Source: Usnea hakonensis (Eukaryota; Ascomycota; Lecanoromycetes; Lecanorales; Parmeliaceae). Taken from it: a DNA stretch of 64,000 bases. The notes under the pieces were generated by a model. That model saw only the letters and a list, made by a program, of their open reading frames with translations. It was not told the DNA's origin and ran no database searches. Location of the stretch: NCBI GenBank assembly GCA_013423325.1, contig BLJB01000028.1, forward strand, positions 295,773-359,772. The letters are read 5' to 3'. Both the position numbers and the translations under genes were made by a program. The first letter of the stretch is position 1. Every line of letters starts with the position of its first letter. Of this stretch, positions 9,838-20,991 are shown one piece after another.

Positions 9838-11276
9838 GGTTTGTTTATTTGGTTGGTTGGTTGGTTGGAGATGGATTAGAGTATGAGTGTGAGGATTGGG
9901 ATGCGGGATGGAGGGATGGAGGGATTACAAGGGTGTGTGTGGGGTGGAAGAATGGGAATGAGGTGTGAGCGGCGGGTTCGAGTTGTGGGTTGTTTGTTTG
10001 GTATAGGCGACCGGGGACGCGGTGCCGAGAGAGAGGGTCAAAGTGAGGTTTTGAGCTTTGGCCAGATGTGAGTGGGGGTTTTTTCATGCGGGGAGCTGCA
10101 GGGGTGGGAATGGGGTAGTGCTGGTTGCTGTGAAGAGTCTGTTGTTGATGATTTCATGTAATCGTCATCCATCACGATGTGCTGAAGGGTGCAACTTAGA
10201 TACATGACAAGGACGTGAAGTCTCAGCCAGCTCTGTTGAAACCTTCCTTAGTACATCAAAACATCCCAGGCGCAGTCTACTATACAGATAATCCTTCAAG
10301 ACCAAACCCCCTCCTCTCCTTCACGCTTTGAACCCAACTCATTCCCAGCAACCACTCCACCTCACCCCCTCGCTCCATCTCCACCATCCTAAAACAACAA
10401 AAGTCCCAAATCAGCAGCCGCAGACATCAAGCACATGAAATCGCAAAGTATGGAAAAAACAAACCATCTCAGGAATTAAAACATATTAAAAAAAACCCCT
10501 CATAACTCGCTCCCACCAAAAGTGTAGCATCAGGTTATTGACCGATTTCTCATCACAGACAGCCGCAGCAGTAACAAACCAAAGCAAAGCAAAGCATCAC
10601 ATACCGAAGATTGAATTGCTGCGCTATAAATGCGAAACGGCGATCCTTGGCAGTACTTTAGGCTTGCGACGAAGTTTCTTGGGAAGAGTATACGTAGACT
10701 CAGGCTGGCGACTTGTTTTTCAAAACGCGGCGGAAGTGATGAGGCTAGCGATAGGAGAAGGCAGTTAGCAAGATCTTTGTAGAGAGGGTAGACGACGTAC
10801 CAAGATGAATGGATCTGACGCGCGGGACTTTTATTCTGCGCTGGCGAGCTTTGCTAGGACGCACCATTTGAGCTTCTACGCTCAACGGGTAACACTCCTT
10901 TGTAAGTCTTCAGAGCCGGAGTTGCTGATGGAGAAGTGATTGTCAAGTGCACTAAGGCCCACTGAGATCGACAGGGTTATAAAATAGCAGCAGAGTAAAG
11001 CAGACGGGCACGATGGCTGCAGAAACCACAAGCCTTAGCAGGCCATTATTTCGTTATTGCCACCGTACATAATGCAAATTTCGAAATGGACCTGCCCTGG
11101 CACTGGTCGACTTCGGGGTATCTGCACGCTCTCAATGTTTCAAACAACGCCTCGCTATCCCAGAGATCCATTAGTCATGATAAAGTAACTTGCCATCCGC
11201 TGTACAAGCTACTCAAAGATGCAGTCATATCACATCAAGGCCCCCTCTAGGTTCGTACAGTAGATGCACCAGTAAG
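9838..11276. other. Intergenic region
   Basis: Contains a GGTT-type microsatellite near 9851-9868 in the putative leader of the acidic-protein gene, and GGGATGGA repeats near 9900-9925. The remaining 1.2 kb up to the 3' end of the zinc-cluster gene shows nothing I can support as a gene. Confidence 0.5.
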
Positions 11277-13824
11277 TCATCCAAAAAAGTCTTCCCCAGT
11301 CACCAAGGTCTCCCATGGTCGTCCGGTCTCCCAAACTTTTTCCATGAGGGCCCTTGCCTTCCTCACATGACTCATGCCAAGCCCTTCCATCCTCTTCAGC
11401 CTCTCCATGATTCTCTCCCGCTGCTCCAGGTCCTGGGCGTCGCAGCCCGCAGTAAACATTGGGAAAAGCAAGCAGCCTTCGGCAGTGCCACCTCTCCTGA
11501 CCTTGTACAGTGCACTGACAATCTCGCGGACCGCAAACTGGACTTCTGGATCCATGGATGGTTTGCCCAGTACTCTGCGGTTTACGTGAATCAGCCCGGC
11601 GTGATGGAATGCTTCGTTGGTGGTGACAAGCTCGAGATTATAAGAGCTATCCTCGATCTGCGTACTCGCTCGTCGATGCGGACAGCCCTGATATCTATGC
11701 ATCCTGGCCTCCATTAAATCGGCTTTCAACCTCTCTGCCTCTTCCCTAGTGTCCGCTGATGGTTGCCAGTCCTCTCTGACATTGCCAGTCGGGTCAATGC
11801 GCTCGTTTTCGCAGTTCCGCGCCAAATCAGCGATCTTAGCAAGGATGGAGACACAGCGACTGGTGAAACCAAGCAGACAATCGATTTGGTAGTCTTGATC
11901 GTGCTCCGAGACATCGGTCGTCCAATAGTCGCCGCTGAAGAGAGGCCGATCGTTCCTTCCACCACTCAGGCTACCGATGACATCCAGGTAAGCGAACCAT
12001 CGAGTAAGAAAGTAAGAAACCTTATCCTTCCGATGCACGGCGTTGGCACCACCTCGGGCCAAGATCATCTTTCGAGCAATGTGGAGGTGCTGCTGCCAAG
12101 GGACTTTGACTTCGAAAGTGCTTGGGTTCACAATCTCGAGCGATGCTAGCAAAATCGCTGTTGCGAGGTTGCTGTTGGTAATCCGACCACTGGGGTCACT
12201 AAGCGTGCGTCGAAGAGCAGGGAAGACATTTTGAACCCAGAGAGCGATTCGATTGGCTGGTTCAGGATGATTGAGTAAGCGCGCCCGGTGGCTCGCGGAA
12301 TAAGTTAGTATCAGGTTCAGGAGATCCGGGTCGTGAACAGCCACTGTGCGCAGGTCAGCCAACCAGCTCAAACAGAGCCAACACGGTACGAACTTTGCGG
12401 CAGGATACTCTTGAATGGATTCTCCGAGCAATCATGTGGGACGAGCATCCTCGCAGTGTGGTTGACGAAATGGTGAAAGTACAGTAAATTCATCGGATTT
12501 TCTCGGAGCGTTGGCGGTAACGGTTCCAGAGATCTGGAGATGCTGACCGTGACCGGACTTGCGTAATAGCCCATCCCTTCATTGAAACCCTCCGATGCGT
12601 TTAGACCAAATCCAAACTCGGAGTATAAATCTTCATCACGGATGTCATTTTCATTCCGGTCGAGTTCAGCTGAGCCCATGGTCGGCGTCAAGCCATTCAG
12701 TGCAATCATGTCTTGATTATGGGGTAGATCAAGATCTGGAAACCCACGATCAATACCGTAGGTTGTCTTTTGATAGCTGAAAAGGCCGACGTTCAATTTT
12801 CCAGGAAAGGTAGCTTCATTGCCGCTCCCCGAGTCGGCTGGCGAGTCATCTGAAAGTAAGGACTTCACAGACAAGCGGCGGAAGTCGTTCGAATCTTGAA
12901 GCTGCTGGGACGAAGGTCCGGTCATTGACTGATGGGTATCTTCGCCACCCACGGAAGACGAAGTGGCCGGGGTAGAAGGCACACGAACACTTCCGTTGGA
13001 TGGACTCGATGATGGGTATCGGGTAGACTGTGGAGATATCATAGAACCCATTCTCATTTGTCTTGCAGCAGCGAAATTGTTGGGGGGGAACGCCAGATTT
13101 TTGGTGTAATTGTCTTGTAAATCTATGGAAGGACTGAGTCGCTGCTTCTTTACTTGCTGATCTGCAAAGGCTGCCGCCGAACTGTCCTGCTGATTGACTG
13201 GGTTCGCAAAGGAAGATTGGGCGCTCTGGAAGGGAGGAGGCATTTCAGGATTGGACAAGGAATGGCGATGGCCGCCGTAAGGTGCATTTGAAGAATTTGG
13301 GTGGGGAGGGCTCTCCATGCTGGAGTCTGCTGGAGATGGATACGGGGCGGTGCCCTGATCTCGGATGCGGCTCAGTTGTGCGGCTGAAATATGATCCCTG
13401 TAGGGAGAGGACTGAGCCGGGTGCAGGCCGGCGTAATTTGTACCAGCATATTGCGTGGGTATGAATGCTGTAGCTGGGTTCGGACTGAGCTCTCTCACAG
13501 TGGAGATGGTGTCTTGTGAACTGGAGGAACGATGAAGCTTGATCGGGGGCGATGATGGGTTGAAGGATGCGTGGGTCTCATTGCTTCCTTTCCTCTTTGT
13601 CCGGCCTTCCCAATTGAGGCGTATGCTGTAGTCACACGTCTCGCCTTGACGTTCACAATTGTCACACCTTGGCCGTTCTTCTCCACACTTAATCTTGCGG
13701 TTCTTGCAGGGCCTCGAGAGATTCAGCAAATGTGGATGCGATGTATCAGCTGGTGGGCTTACCAGCAGCCATTACGACTGCGCTTCTTGGGCTCAGCGCT
13801 TCCTGGCTTCTTAGGTCGAGGCAT
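11277..13824 (-). CDS. Zn2Cys6 fungal-specific transcription factor
   Basis: Nuclear DNA-binding regulator of 815 residues. Exons 13763-13824, 12394-13712 and 11277-12343; introns 13713-13762 and 12344-12393, both 50 bases. The first intron splits the Trp codon of GCWPCKNRKIKC, so the six-cysteine cluster (C-x2-C-x6-C, then C-x2-C-x6-C, residues about 20-47) exists only after splicing. After it comes a basic linker (WEGRTKRKG), a Ser/Pro/Gln-rich disordered region of about 300 residues, then a helical domain from about residue 430 (FHHFVNHTARMLVPHD onward, with NLATAILLASLEI) resembling the fungal_trans_2 domain of ARCA-like factors. Targets cannot be deduced; neighbours do not form a metabolic cluster. 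Short CAAGAG repeats lie about 280 bp upstream. Confidence 0.9.
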
Positions 13825-14976
13825 GGCGATATTTAGGCTGGAGGTGGAGGCGGACCGAGGCAGTGGGTTGTTGCAGGATTAGTCTTGAGCTAGGCTAGGT
13901 GTACTTAGGTTCCGGGTTGAAGATTTGTCCAAGGCGGAAGAGTCATGTTCCCTTGGCGGTGTAAAGTTGATGGGATGAAGGGATGATGATTTTGGTGAGG
14001 GAGAGGATGCTGATGCGGCGCACCGAGGCGCAGAGTCGAGGATGATTTTGATTTCCGCGGGCGAATGATGTATAAACAGATGGACAGTATATGGGATTGA
14101 ATGGGCAGCAAGAGCAAGAGCAAGAGCCCATAGTGACGAGGTTGGTCATAGGTATTGATAGATATTAATTGGTGAGAGGCCGGAGGTGGGAGGTGGAAGC
14201 GAGGTATGGGCGACCACTAGTTGTCCAACGATAAGGCCGGTCAGAATTGGCTTGCATTAGTTTCAGGTCTAGAATTGTCAGACGGGGCATAACTGATATA
14301 AAAAGAAGTCAATTGAAGCTATCTGAAGCTATCAGAGGAGCCCATTTTGACAAATAGGGTCGCAATAGGGTATGTCAGATGTGGAGGATATGTATGTAGA
14401 AGGAGAAAAACATGGCAGAAAGGTGGTGGAGAATGAATCATCACTTCCCAGCAACGAACAATCGGGAACGCCCATGTACTATTTCCATGCTCTCTACATG
14501 TACGGTATATGTAAGTCACCATTTTCAGACACAATTCACCCTCAACATTACGCCCCTTTCTTCCTTCTAGAATTCTTTCAGAAGGTCTTGACGAGAAGAG
14601 ATGAGATTAGATTAGATCGCCAAGTACAAGGTCAAAGTAAAATACTTTACTCTATACAAAACAATACTCTACTATCTCTTTATCAAACCAACCTCGGTTA
14701 AAACAACCATACTCATACAACTTTAACCATCTGATATTGACACCTTACATTGACATCGACATATCCACACTGTCAATTTGATTGACAGATACTCCCCGAG
14801 CTCACCTTTTCTCCCTCCAACCAACAGCTAGCTAATGCAAGCCTTACTCTACGCCCTTGACCTTGGCCCTCGACCCTTGGGCTGCAAGTCATACACCTAC
14901 AAGGCTATACACTATATACTACCTGCCGACAACCGAACATCACACCAACACACACCAACACATCGAAGCTAAAGAC
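13825..14976. other. Divergent intergenic region
   Basis: Shared upstream region of the zinc-cluster gene (minus) and the FAR-17a gene (plus). Contains GCAAGAGCAAGAG at about 14107 and AT-rich, pyrimidine-rich leader sequence. Short frames such as 14372-14701 have no protein-like character. Confidence 0.5.
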
Positions 14977-15864
14977 ATGACTCATAAGCATCCTCTCCAG
15001 CGCCTTCCCTCCCCCGCCCTCGCTTCCTTCTCCGCCCTCATCCACGTACGTATCTCACCTTCCCTTTTCAACACCCCCCACCCCCATTCACAAACGCCCA
15101 ATGTAACCCACCCCCTCACTCACTCACTCACTCCCCCCCCACAGATCATCGGCCTCTCCTCCTTCCTCTCCTCCTTCAAATACCTCTCCGACAACCCCAA
15201 CCCCATCAACGCCTCCTACGGCTGGCACTTCCAATTCCTCACCATCATCGGCCTGACCCTCGCCCTCCTCACCTTCACCACCGGCCTCCTCGCCGACCTG
15301 ACCGCCTCCCCCACCCTCTTCCTCCTCAAAAACACCCTCTCCATCTGCACCACCCCGCTCGAAGTCCTCATCAGCATTCTCTACTGGTCCCTCCGCCTCG
15401 TCGACAAGAGCCTCGTCGTCCCGGACTGGGCCCAACTGCCCCTGTCCGCCGACCTCCGTTTCCACGCCGTCCCCAGCATCCTGCTCATTGCAGACCTCCT
15501 CCTCTTCTCCCCGCCATGGACCGTCTCCCCGACCCAAGCCTTTGCCATATCCGGCACCCTCGCCTTCCTCTACTGGCCCTGGGTTGAAACATGCGCCGCC
15601 CATAACGGATTCTATCCCTATCCCATTTTCGATATGGTAGGTATGAAAGGGCGGGTGGGGCTCTTCACATTGAGCGCGCTCGTCATGACGGGTAGCACCG
15701 TGATGCTGAAAGCTCTGTATAACATGGTCAATGGGACGGACGGAGGGCCCGGCACAAGCAAGGGACCGGAACAGAATACGCCAATGGACGAGAGCAGTCT
15801 GCCAGAGACCGTGAGTGGCGTCGCGAGGGAGGCAGAATACGTAGTCAACGCAACGAAAGAATGA
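14977..15864 (+). CDS. FAR-17a/AIG1-like integral membrane hydrolase
   Basis: Integral membrane protein of 262 residues. The animal members AIG1 and ADTRP hydrolyse fatty acid esters of hydroxy fatty acids with a Thr/His catalytic pair. Exons 14977-15045 and 15145-15864; intron 15046-15144 (GTACGTATC...CCCACAG). Candidate catalytic residues are Thr56 (WHFQFLT) and His130 (DLRFHAVPS), both in the expected family contexts. Several hydrophobic segments follow each other (TIIGLTLALLTF, VLISILYWSL, VPSILLIADLLLF, AISGTLAFLYWPWVE, LSALVMTGSTVML), and the C-terminal tail is hydrophilic. The intron is 99 bases, a multiple of three, and has no in-frame stop, so retention would add 33 residues without breaking the frame. 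Start chosen as the ATG that keeps the intron near the N-terminus. Confidence 0.85.
   Translation: MTHKHPLQRLPSPALASFSALIHVRISPSLFNTPHPHSQTPNVTHPLTHSLTPPPQIIGLSSFLSSFKYLSDNPNPINASYGWHFQFLTIIGLTLALLTFTTGLLADLTASPTLFLLKNTLSICTTPLEVLISILYWSLRLVDKSLVVPDWAQLPLSADLRFHAVPSILLIADLLLFSPPWTVSPTQAFAISGTLAFLYWPWVETCAAHNGFYPYPIFDMVGMKGRVGLFTLSALVMTGSTVMLKALYNMVNGTDGGPGTSKGPEQNTPMDESSLPETVSGVAREAEYVVNATKE
15046..15144 (+). other. Frame-preserving 99-bp intron
   Basis: Donor GTACGTATC, acceptor CCCACAG. It divides by three and is free of stops in the gene's frame, unlike the other introns in this window whose retention I traced. Confidence 0.75.
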
Positions 15865-16625
15865 CCTAATGGCGTATGAAACCCATTTAACCTCGTGGAT
15901 GGGATCAACCCAAGCTAACTGGCCAGATCTACAAAATTCGTAGGAAAAAATCAACGTTTTGGCGTTCCAGGAAGAAAAGACCCCCTCCCCACTCGGCCCT
16001 CCCGACCAGACTCTAACAAGAAACCAATATTAATAGTATTTGACGCTCTTTCCACCACCCCTCTCCCCACCATCCAACCTCCCTCGTCCCATCCTCCCCC
16101 AACCCTTCCCCCCACTTCTTCTCAACGACCAAAAGCAGGTTCTCGTTCCTTACCAAGACATATAAATTGCGTCCTAGAAAGAATGCCCATCCCCCACAAC
16201 TCCGCCCTCCCGCTCAAACTTTCACAAGAAAACAACAGCATCAACGCTCTCTCAACCACCTTTCTCTCCACCATCTAACCTCTCCAATCCACCTCCTCTG
16301 ATCCCCCAAATATTCTCAACGAATCAAAATAGACCGTCTCCCATTCCCCTTCTAGACTTGCTACGATGAGCGCCACATGGAGCTAAGGATGGAAGCAAAG
16401 CTTGGTTTGGAGAAGACATCTAGAAATCACAACAACACCAAGTACCAAGAAGCAGCTGCTTTTTCTTCCAAGGAAAATGCCCAACATACACTAAAATACA
16501 TGCCGCAATCACCCCAGGCTCTCATACACGTCCTCGTACCCCAAACCGAAAACCAAGACATGCACACTGAACCAGATAAGCCCCAAAACGATGATTGACC
16601 CAAACCACCCGACTCCCTACCATCC
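15865..16625. other. Intergenic region with diverged direct repeat
   Basis: Tail-to-tail region between the FAR-17a gene and IRE1. It holds two imperfect copies of a roughly 150-bp pyrimidine-rich segment (about 15994-16146 and 16200-16345) and no convincing gene. Confidence 0.55.
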
Positions 16626-19600
16626 CTACCCCTCATAGTACTTTTTAAACCGATCCCGATCCTCCCATCCCAAACCCTTCACCACCCCCCAACAAGTCAA
16701 CAGCAAGCCCGGAAACTTCCTCGACCAAAACCCCAAATACCCCGCCGGCAGCGGCCCCACCCGTTCCTTGAGCGCCTCGGGCATGTCCTCGTAGTGATTC
16801 TTCTTGTTCCTCAACGCTCGGAGGAGGTCGAGCAAACTGTCGCCCTTGTACTTGCGCTGCTTGCCCAAGGTATCTTTGAAAGGCTGAGGCAGCGCGCGGA
16901 GGAAGTCGCCGCCGTAGTCTTCCGTCATGTGAGGGGCGAATTCTTCGAGGTAGGCGAGGGGCTCTGAAAGCGCGTCTTCCCGTTCGTTGTACTTTTCCGA
17001 TTCAAAGGCGTCGCTTACGTGGCAGAGAAATTCGAGGCGGTCTTCGGCGCCCCAGAAGAATGGATGCGTCAAGATGGTCGCTGCGTCTGGCCTTTCCTTG
17101 GGATTATGACTCAGCATCTGACCGACGAGCTCTCTGGCTTCGTACTGGTAGTCTCCCAAAATTGTCAAAGCATCCAAATTGTACAGGCCCTTCACAATGT
17201 TGGCTTCGCGCATGAATTTGCCGTCCTTGTCGAATGGGTGGGCACCTTGGGTGAGGCAGTAGTAAAAGACACAGCCAAGGGAGAATATGTCAATTGCGCG
17301 GGTTGCGCGGCGATTAGTCTGCGAGTCAACAACAAGCGGTTCTGAGTTATTGGTCATGTCTGCCGTCGCGGGATCGATCGCTCGATTTGTGGTCTTCAGC
17401 AGAGGATCGTCGTCGACAAGCAGCTCGGGAGCACGCCAGCCAGAAGTACCGGCGGCGAAGGCAGTGGTGGCGCGGAAGGAATTCTGATCGCCTTCAAGCT
17501 TCTTGCAAAGACCGAAGTCCGAGATGAGTAGGCGTGGTGGTTGAGTCGTAGACGGGTTGGCAATGGTGAGCTTGGGCGCAGAGATAAGAATGTTGTGGGG
17601 TTTGATGTCTCGATGAACGATCTTGAGAGTATGAAGATAGTGGATACCGGAAGTTATTTGCTTCAACATGTTAGGCGTATCAAACCCGTTGGCGGGAATC
17701 AGTGTTGGATAGTCCCTTGGTCTCTCTATCACATCAAGTAGTGAAGCAGGACAAAGCTCGAGAGCAATGTAGAGGAAACTACCAGCAGTCTCTTTGTCGA
17801 AATATCGTATAACATTGGGATGGTCGTCATGTTGCTGAAGAAGACTGACTTCATGAGAGGCCACGTCAAAGAATTCCTTCAGCATGCGCTTCACCGCGAC
17901 GTCTCTACCACCAAATGAGCCCTTGAACACCATTGTTCCGTGACCGCCATGGCCTAAGATGGCATCCAAATTGACGCTCAAATGTCCGATATTAACGATT
18001 GGACCAGCCTCTTCAGTTACATCAGTCGCAGTCGCAGTCGAAGGAAGGGGTCTGAAAACTTCGGGATGTGGTACTATTTCCGACGGTATTTGCAAGACTT
18101 CTTTTGAGGCTTGTTCGGCCTCATCATTGGCATTATGTTTGCTGTCGCTCCTTAATTTCCGATTCCGCTTGACTCCACCACGTTGACCACGACGAGCCTT
18201 TTTCTTGCCCGGTTGTGGGGATCCCATCTCTTCAGGTTCGTCAGGACCTGGAGATTGGTCCTGTATACGAATGCCATTCTCTATCTCGTTACGCCCACGG
18301 TCTTGCAGGGAGTTAGATCGACTACGCGACAAGTCCGGCGGCGGCTCCAGTAACGTTGAGCTAGCGCCAATGCTGTCGGCGTCAGCTTTGATCACGATTT
18401 CTTCAACTTTGCCGTCATCAGTGGCTGGGATTTTCTCTGGCGCGTATGGGGTTGCGGTGATGGGAGATGACGGCACGGAAGCAAATTGCTGCTGCACAGA
18501 TGGTATGGTTTGCTCTAGCTCCAAACGTTTTCTGATGTGCCTGAAAATTGGCCTCCAGTTGATGTAGAGAAATGTGCCCACAGTCAAGATGAAACACAGG
18601 ACGAAAATGTCAGAGAAGTTGTCGACAGCAGTGCCAATGATTCTGCTATTACCTATGATTGGGATTGAGGTCGTCAAGGAGGAATCTTGGTAGACTTCGG
18701 CAGGGGAGTCGTTGGATGCCGGTGATTCTGGCCCGGAAATGGTGAGACCGCTACCTTGTCTTGGTTCCAGTTCGGACAGTGCATGTACGCCGACAAAACT
18801 TTCCTGACGCTGAGCAAGGGTTAAGGATTGCATCGAAGTGGTCGCCTTTAGCCAGTCTCTATCATAGCACTGGGCCGCTTTGGCTTTACCGGTTACCAAC
18901 GGATAAGTATTCTCGGACATGGCGAACCATCCTCCAGCTTCAGTATGATTGACGAATATTCGATTCTTTGCACTGAAAGTATCATAGATCTCGTTGTCAG
19001 TAGGACCTGATGGCTGAGGTAATACTATGAGTTGCAGATCCTGGTCATCGAAATGCAACGGACGGGCTACATCAAAGACTCTAACGACTGGAGACGACAA
19101 TTTTTGGGTATACGACTTCTGCCTGTCCATGATCTGGCCGTAGTCCCAGCCAAAGATGCTTCCGTCATGTAACGGGTAGATGTACTTGTTATCCATGGTG
19201 CTTGAATACTGGCTATGCAGATCCCCATCTCGAGTATTGGGTCCCCATTCTGAATATTTCAAGGTACAGATGGGCTCTGTGGTATCTCGATTCTGTATTG
19301 TGATTGTGTATTCGGTCCGTCCGAGGACAAAGGAGCCTCTGGTGGCGCACTCTTCGTCGTCAAGCACATCAAGACCGCCGGGCTTTGGACATCTAGGCTC
19401 TTTGCTCAGGGATCCTCCAGCACCGAAGACTTTGCTGATGGTGCCTGTCGTTGCATCCACCGTATAGAGCTTGGTTTTCTTCTCTCCATTGTAAACCACA
19501 GCAGGGTCTACGCTTTCGTATGGTGACATGTCGGCCACCAGTTGCTTGACTGTCAGATGCAGCTTTTGTAAGCCGCCAAGGCCGCCTTGGTTGTAGATGT

Positions 19601-20183
19601 AGATATCTCCGTCTCTGCTGGGCTCCACGATCCAGAGAAAGTCGTACTCAGGCTTCGATCCATCTAGCAGTGAGTTGTTTGGGACATGGTACGTCGTCTC
19701 GACCATGGGTCTATCCACCTCCAGTTTCCATTTCGGTGCTCCTGTCTTCCTGTCTCTCGCGTGTATCGATCCATCCACGGTCGCCAGCAGCACGAAATCC
19801 TCCACCTCCCAATCCTGCAACGAGCGCGCATTGAGCGGCGTAGTAAGCCCGGCAGATTTGCCGGAGCCTCGAGCAGGTTGGACAGCTCCAACGGCACGGT
19901 CTTCACCGGCCAGAGCTAGAGGGTTTGTAGCGACAGCGCTCGCTTTTCGATGGTTCAACGTAGTGTCTTTTAAATGCTTGTAATTGGTCGTCTCCAACGT
20001 GCTTTCATCTTGAAAGCCAGAGGATGGGTGGTGAGTGTGATGGTCCACGGCAGGGTGCTCGTGTGGTGATTTACGGTCTGGCTGTTGTGGAAGCTGCTGT
20101 GAGCCAGCCAACAAAGGTAGTAGCAGCAAAGACGCGGTCAATGCTGTGACTACCGTCGTGGCAGCGCCCGGACGCCGACGCAT
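16626..20183 (-). CDS. ireA: IRE1: ER stress sensor kinase / endoribonuclease
   Basis: Type I ER membrane protein that senses unfolded proteins and splices the mRNA of a Hac1-type bZIP factor. Single exon, 1185 residues from ATG 20183. Signal peptide about 1-28 (TALTASLLLLPLLAGS). Luminal beta-propeller-like sensor about 130-470 (LLATVDGSIHARDRKTGAPK). Transmembrane segment about 524-541. Basic linker about 640-680. Kinase domain from about 735: glycine loop GHGGHG, Lys near 763 in VAVKRM, HRDIKPHN near 857, DFG near 889. C-terminal KEN ribonuclease domain about 1048-1185, with the Arg/His-bearing RNKKNHY stretch that supplies nuclease catalysis in yeast Ire1. All key motifs are present, so the protein looks fully active. 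A GTACCTTACCTTA element lies about 400 bp upstream. Confidence 0.96.
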   Translation of the reverse strand: MRRRPGAATTVVTALTASLLLLPLLAGSQQLPQQPDRKSPHEHPAVDHHTHHPSSGFQDESTLETTNYKHLKDTTLNHRKASAVATNPLALAGEDRAVGAVQPARGSGKSAGLTTPLNARSLQDWEVEDFVLLATVDGSIHARDRKTGAPKWKLEVDRPMVETTYHVPNNSLLDGSKPEYDFLWIVEPSRDGDIYIYNQGGLGGLQKLHLTVKQLVADMSPYESVDPAVVYNGEKKTKLYTVDATTGTISKVFGAGGSLSKEPRCPKPGGLDVLDDEECATRGSFVLGRTEYTITIQNRDTTEPICTLKYSEWGPNTRDGDLHSQYSSTMDNKYIYPLHDGSIFGWDYGQIMDRQKSYTQKLSSPVVRVFDVARPLHFDDQDLQLIVLPQPSGPTDNEIYDTFSAKNRIFVNHTEAGGWFAMSENTYPLVTGKAKAAQCYDRDWLKATTSMQSLTLAQRQESFVGVHALSELEPRQGSGLTISGPESPASNDSPAEVYQDSSLTTSIPIIGNSRIIGTAVDNFSDIFVLCFILTVGTFLYINWRPIFRHIRKRLELEQTIPSVQQQFASVPSSPITATPYAPEKIPATDDGKVEEIVIKADADSIGASSTLLEPPPDLSRSRSNSLQDRGRNEIENGIRIQDQSPGPDEPEEMGSPQPGKKKARRGQRGGVKRNRKLRSDSKHNANDEAEQASKEVLQIPSEIVPHPEVFRPLPSTATATDVTEEAGPIVNIGHLSVNLDAILGHGGHGTMVFKGSFGGRDVAVKRMLKEFFDVASHEVSLLQQHDDHPNVIRYFDKETAGSFLYIALELCPASLLDVIERPRDYPTLIPANGFDTPNMLKQITSGIHYLHTLKIVHRDIKPHNILISAPKLTIANPSTTQPPRLLISDFGLCKKLEGDQNSFRATTAFAAGTSGWRAPELLVDDDPLLKTTNRAIDPATADMTNNSEPLVVDSQTNRRATRAIDIFSLGCVFYYCLTQGAHPFDKDGKFMREANIVKGLYNLDALTILGDYQYEARELVGQMLSHNPKERPDAATILTHPFFWGAEDRLEFLCHVSDAFESEKYNEREDALSEPLAYLEEFAPHMTEDYGGDFLRALPQPFKDTLGKQRKYKGDSLLDLLRALRNKKNHYEDMPEALKERVGPLPAGYLGFWSRKFPGLLLTCWGVVKGLGWEDRDRFKKYYEG

Positions 20184-20991
20184 GTTGGTGGGGAACGTAT
20201 ACTAGGTGGACGGTTCAACAGGCAGCATCGATGTAAGGACGCAGACTGCACAGGTCAGCCTGGCAGAAGAAGTGAACATTCTAGAAAGAAAGGCGAGAGT
20301 ATAAATGATAGGGATGAAGTAGAAATAGACGTAATGAAATAAGAGTAAGAATAATGATTGAGGTGATTGAAATGTTTGAAGAATGAAGAAACTGCGCAGA
20401 TCAAGGGCGTAGTGTGTAGCAGATGGAATTCCGTGCCTCCATCTCAGCCGTGATCATGTTATGATCTAACCAAAACGAGTCTAGCCTTTGACGCAGCATT
20501 AGCTCTCCAATCATATGTCAGAGCACGCCTCGAGAACGGCGTCGGCCCGTCATATAGCCGCATGTTACAGGTACCTACGTACCTAAGGTAAGGTACCTAA
20601 TACCTTAGGCTGTAGCCAGGTACGATGACTTGCAGCTTAGACATGACTTGCTGAACTATAAAAAAGTCTGGTGTGATAGCAAAAATAACTTTGGAGAATG
20701 ATCCACTCAGGCATTGCAATATGTGAAAATAAAGAGAAGGTATTGGTGGAAGAAGCGTCCGAGAGGTTCTTTCTGCGTCGGAGCTGAGCATCCCTCCGTA
20801 CTCTACGCCTGAAGTAAGCAGCAGGATGAGAGGGAAAACGGAGGAAAACGGTGGCAAAGTTTCATCTTCAGGCCCAATCATCATCATCGATGACGAATCT
20901 CTATTTTTCTACTCATGCCGGCGCTCAAACTCCACTCGATGCAAATTGACTGGATATCATAAACACTTTCCCCCTACCACACCTTTTGAAT
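20184..20991. other. Intergenic region upstream of IRE1
   Basis: Holds the IRE1 promoter on one side and the CCT2 3' end on the other. Around 20570-20610 there is a dense cluster of GGTACCT/AGGTAC elements, including a 14-base match to the recurrent motif. No gene seen. Confidence 0.6.
20584..20597 (+). promoter_or_regulatory. TAAGGTAAGGTACC motif in a palindromic cluster
   Basis: About 400 bp upstream of IRE1. Nearby GTACCTACGTACC (from about 20570) and TAATACCTTAGG (from 20599) make this locally inverted-repeat-like. It could bind a dimeric factor or form a hairpin. Confidence 0.4.
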
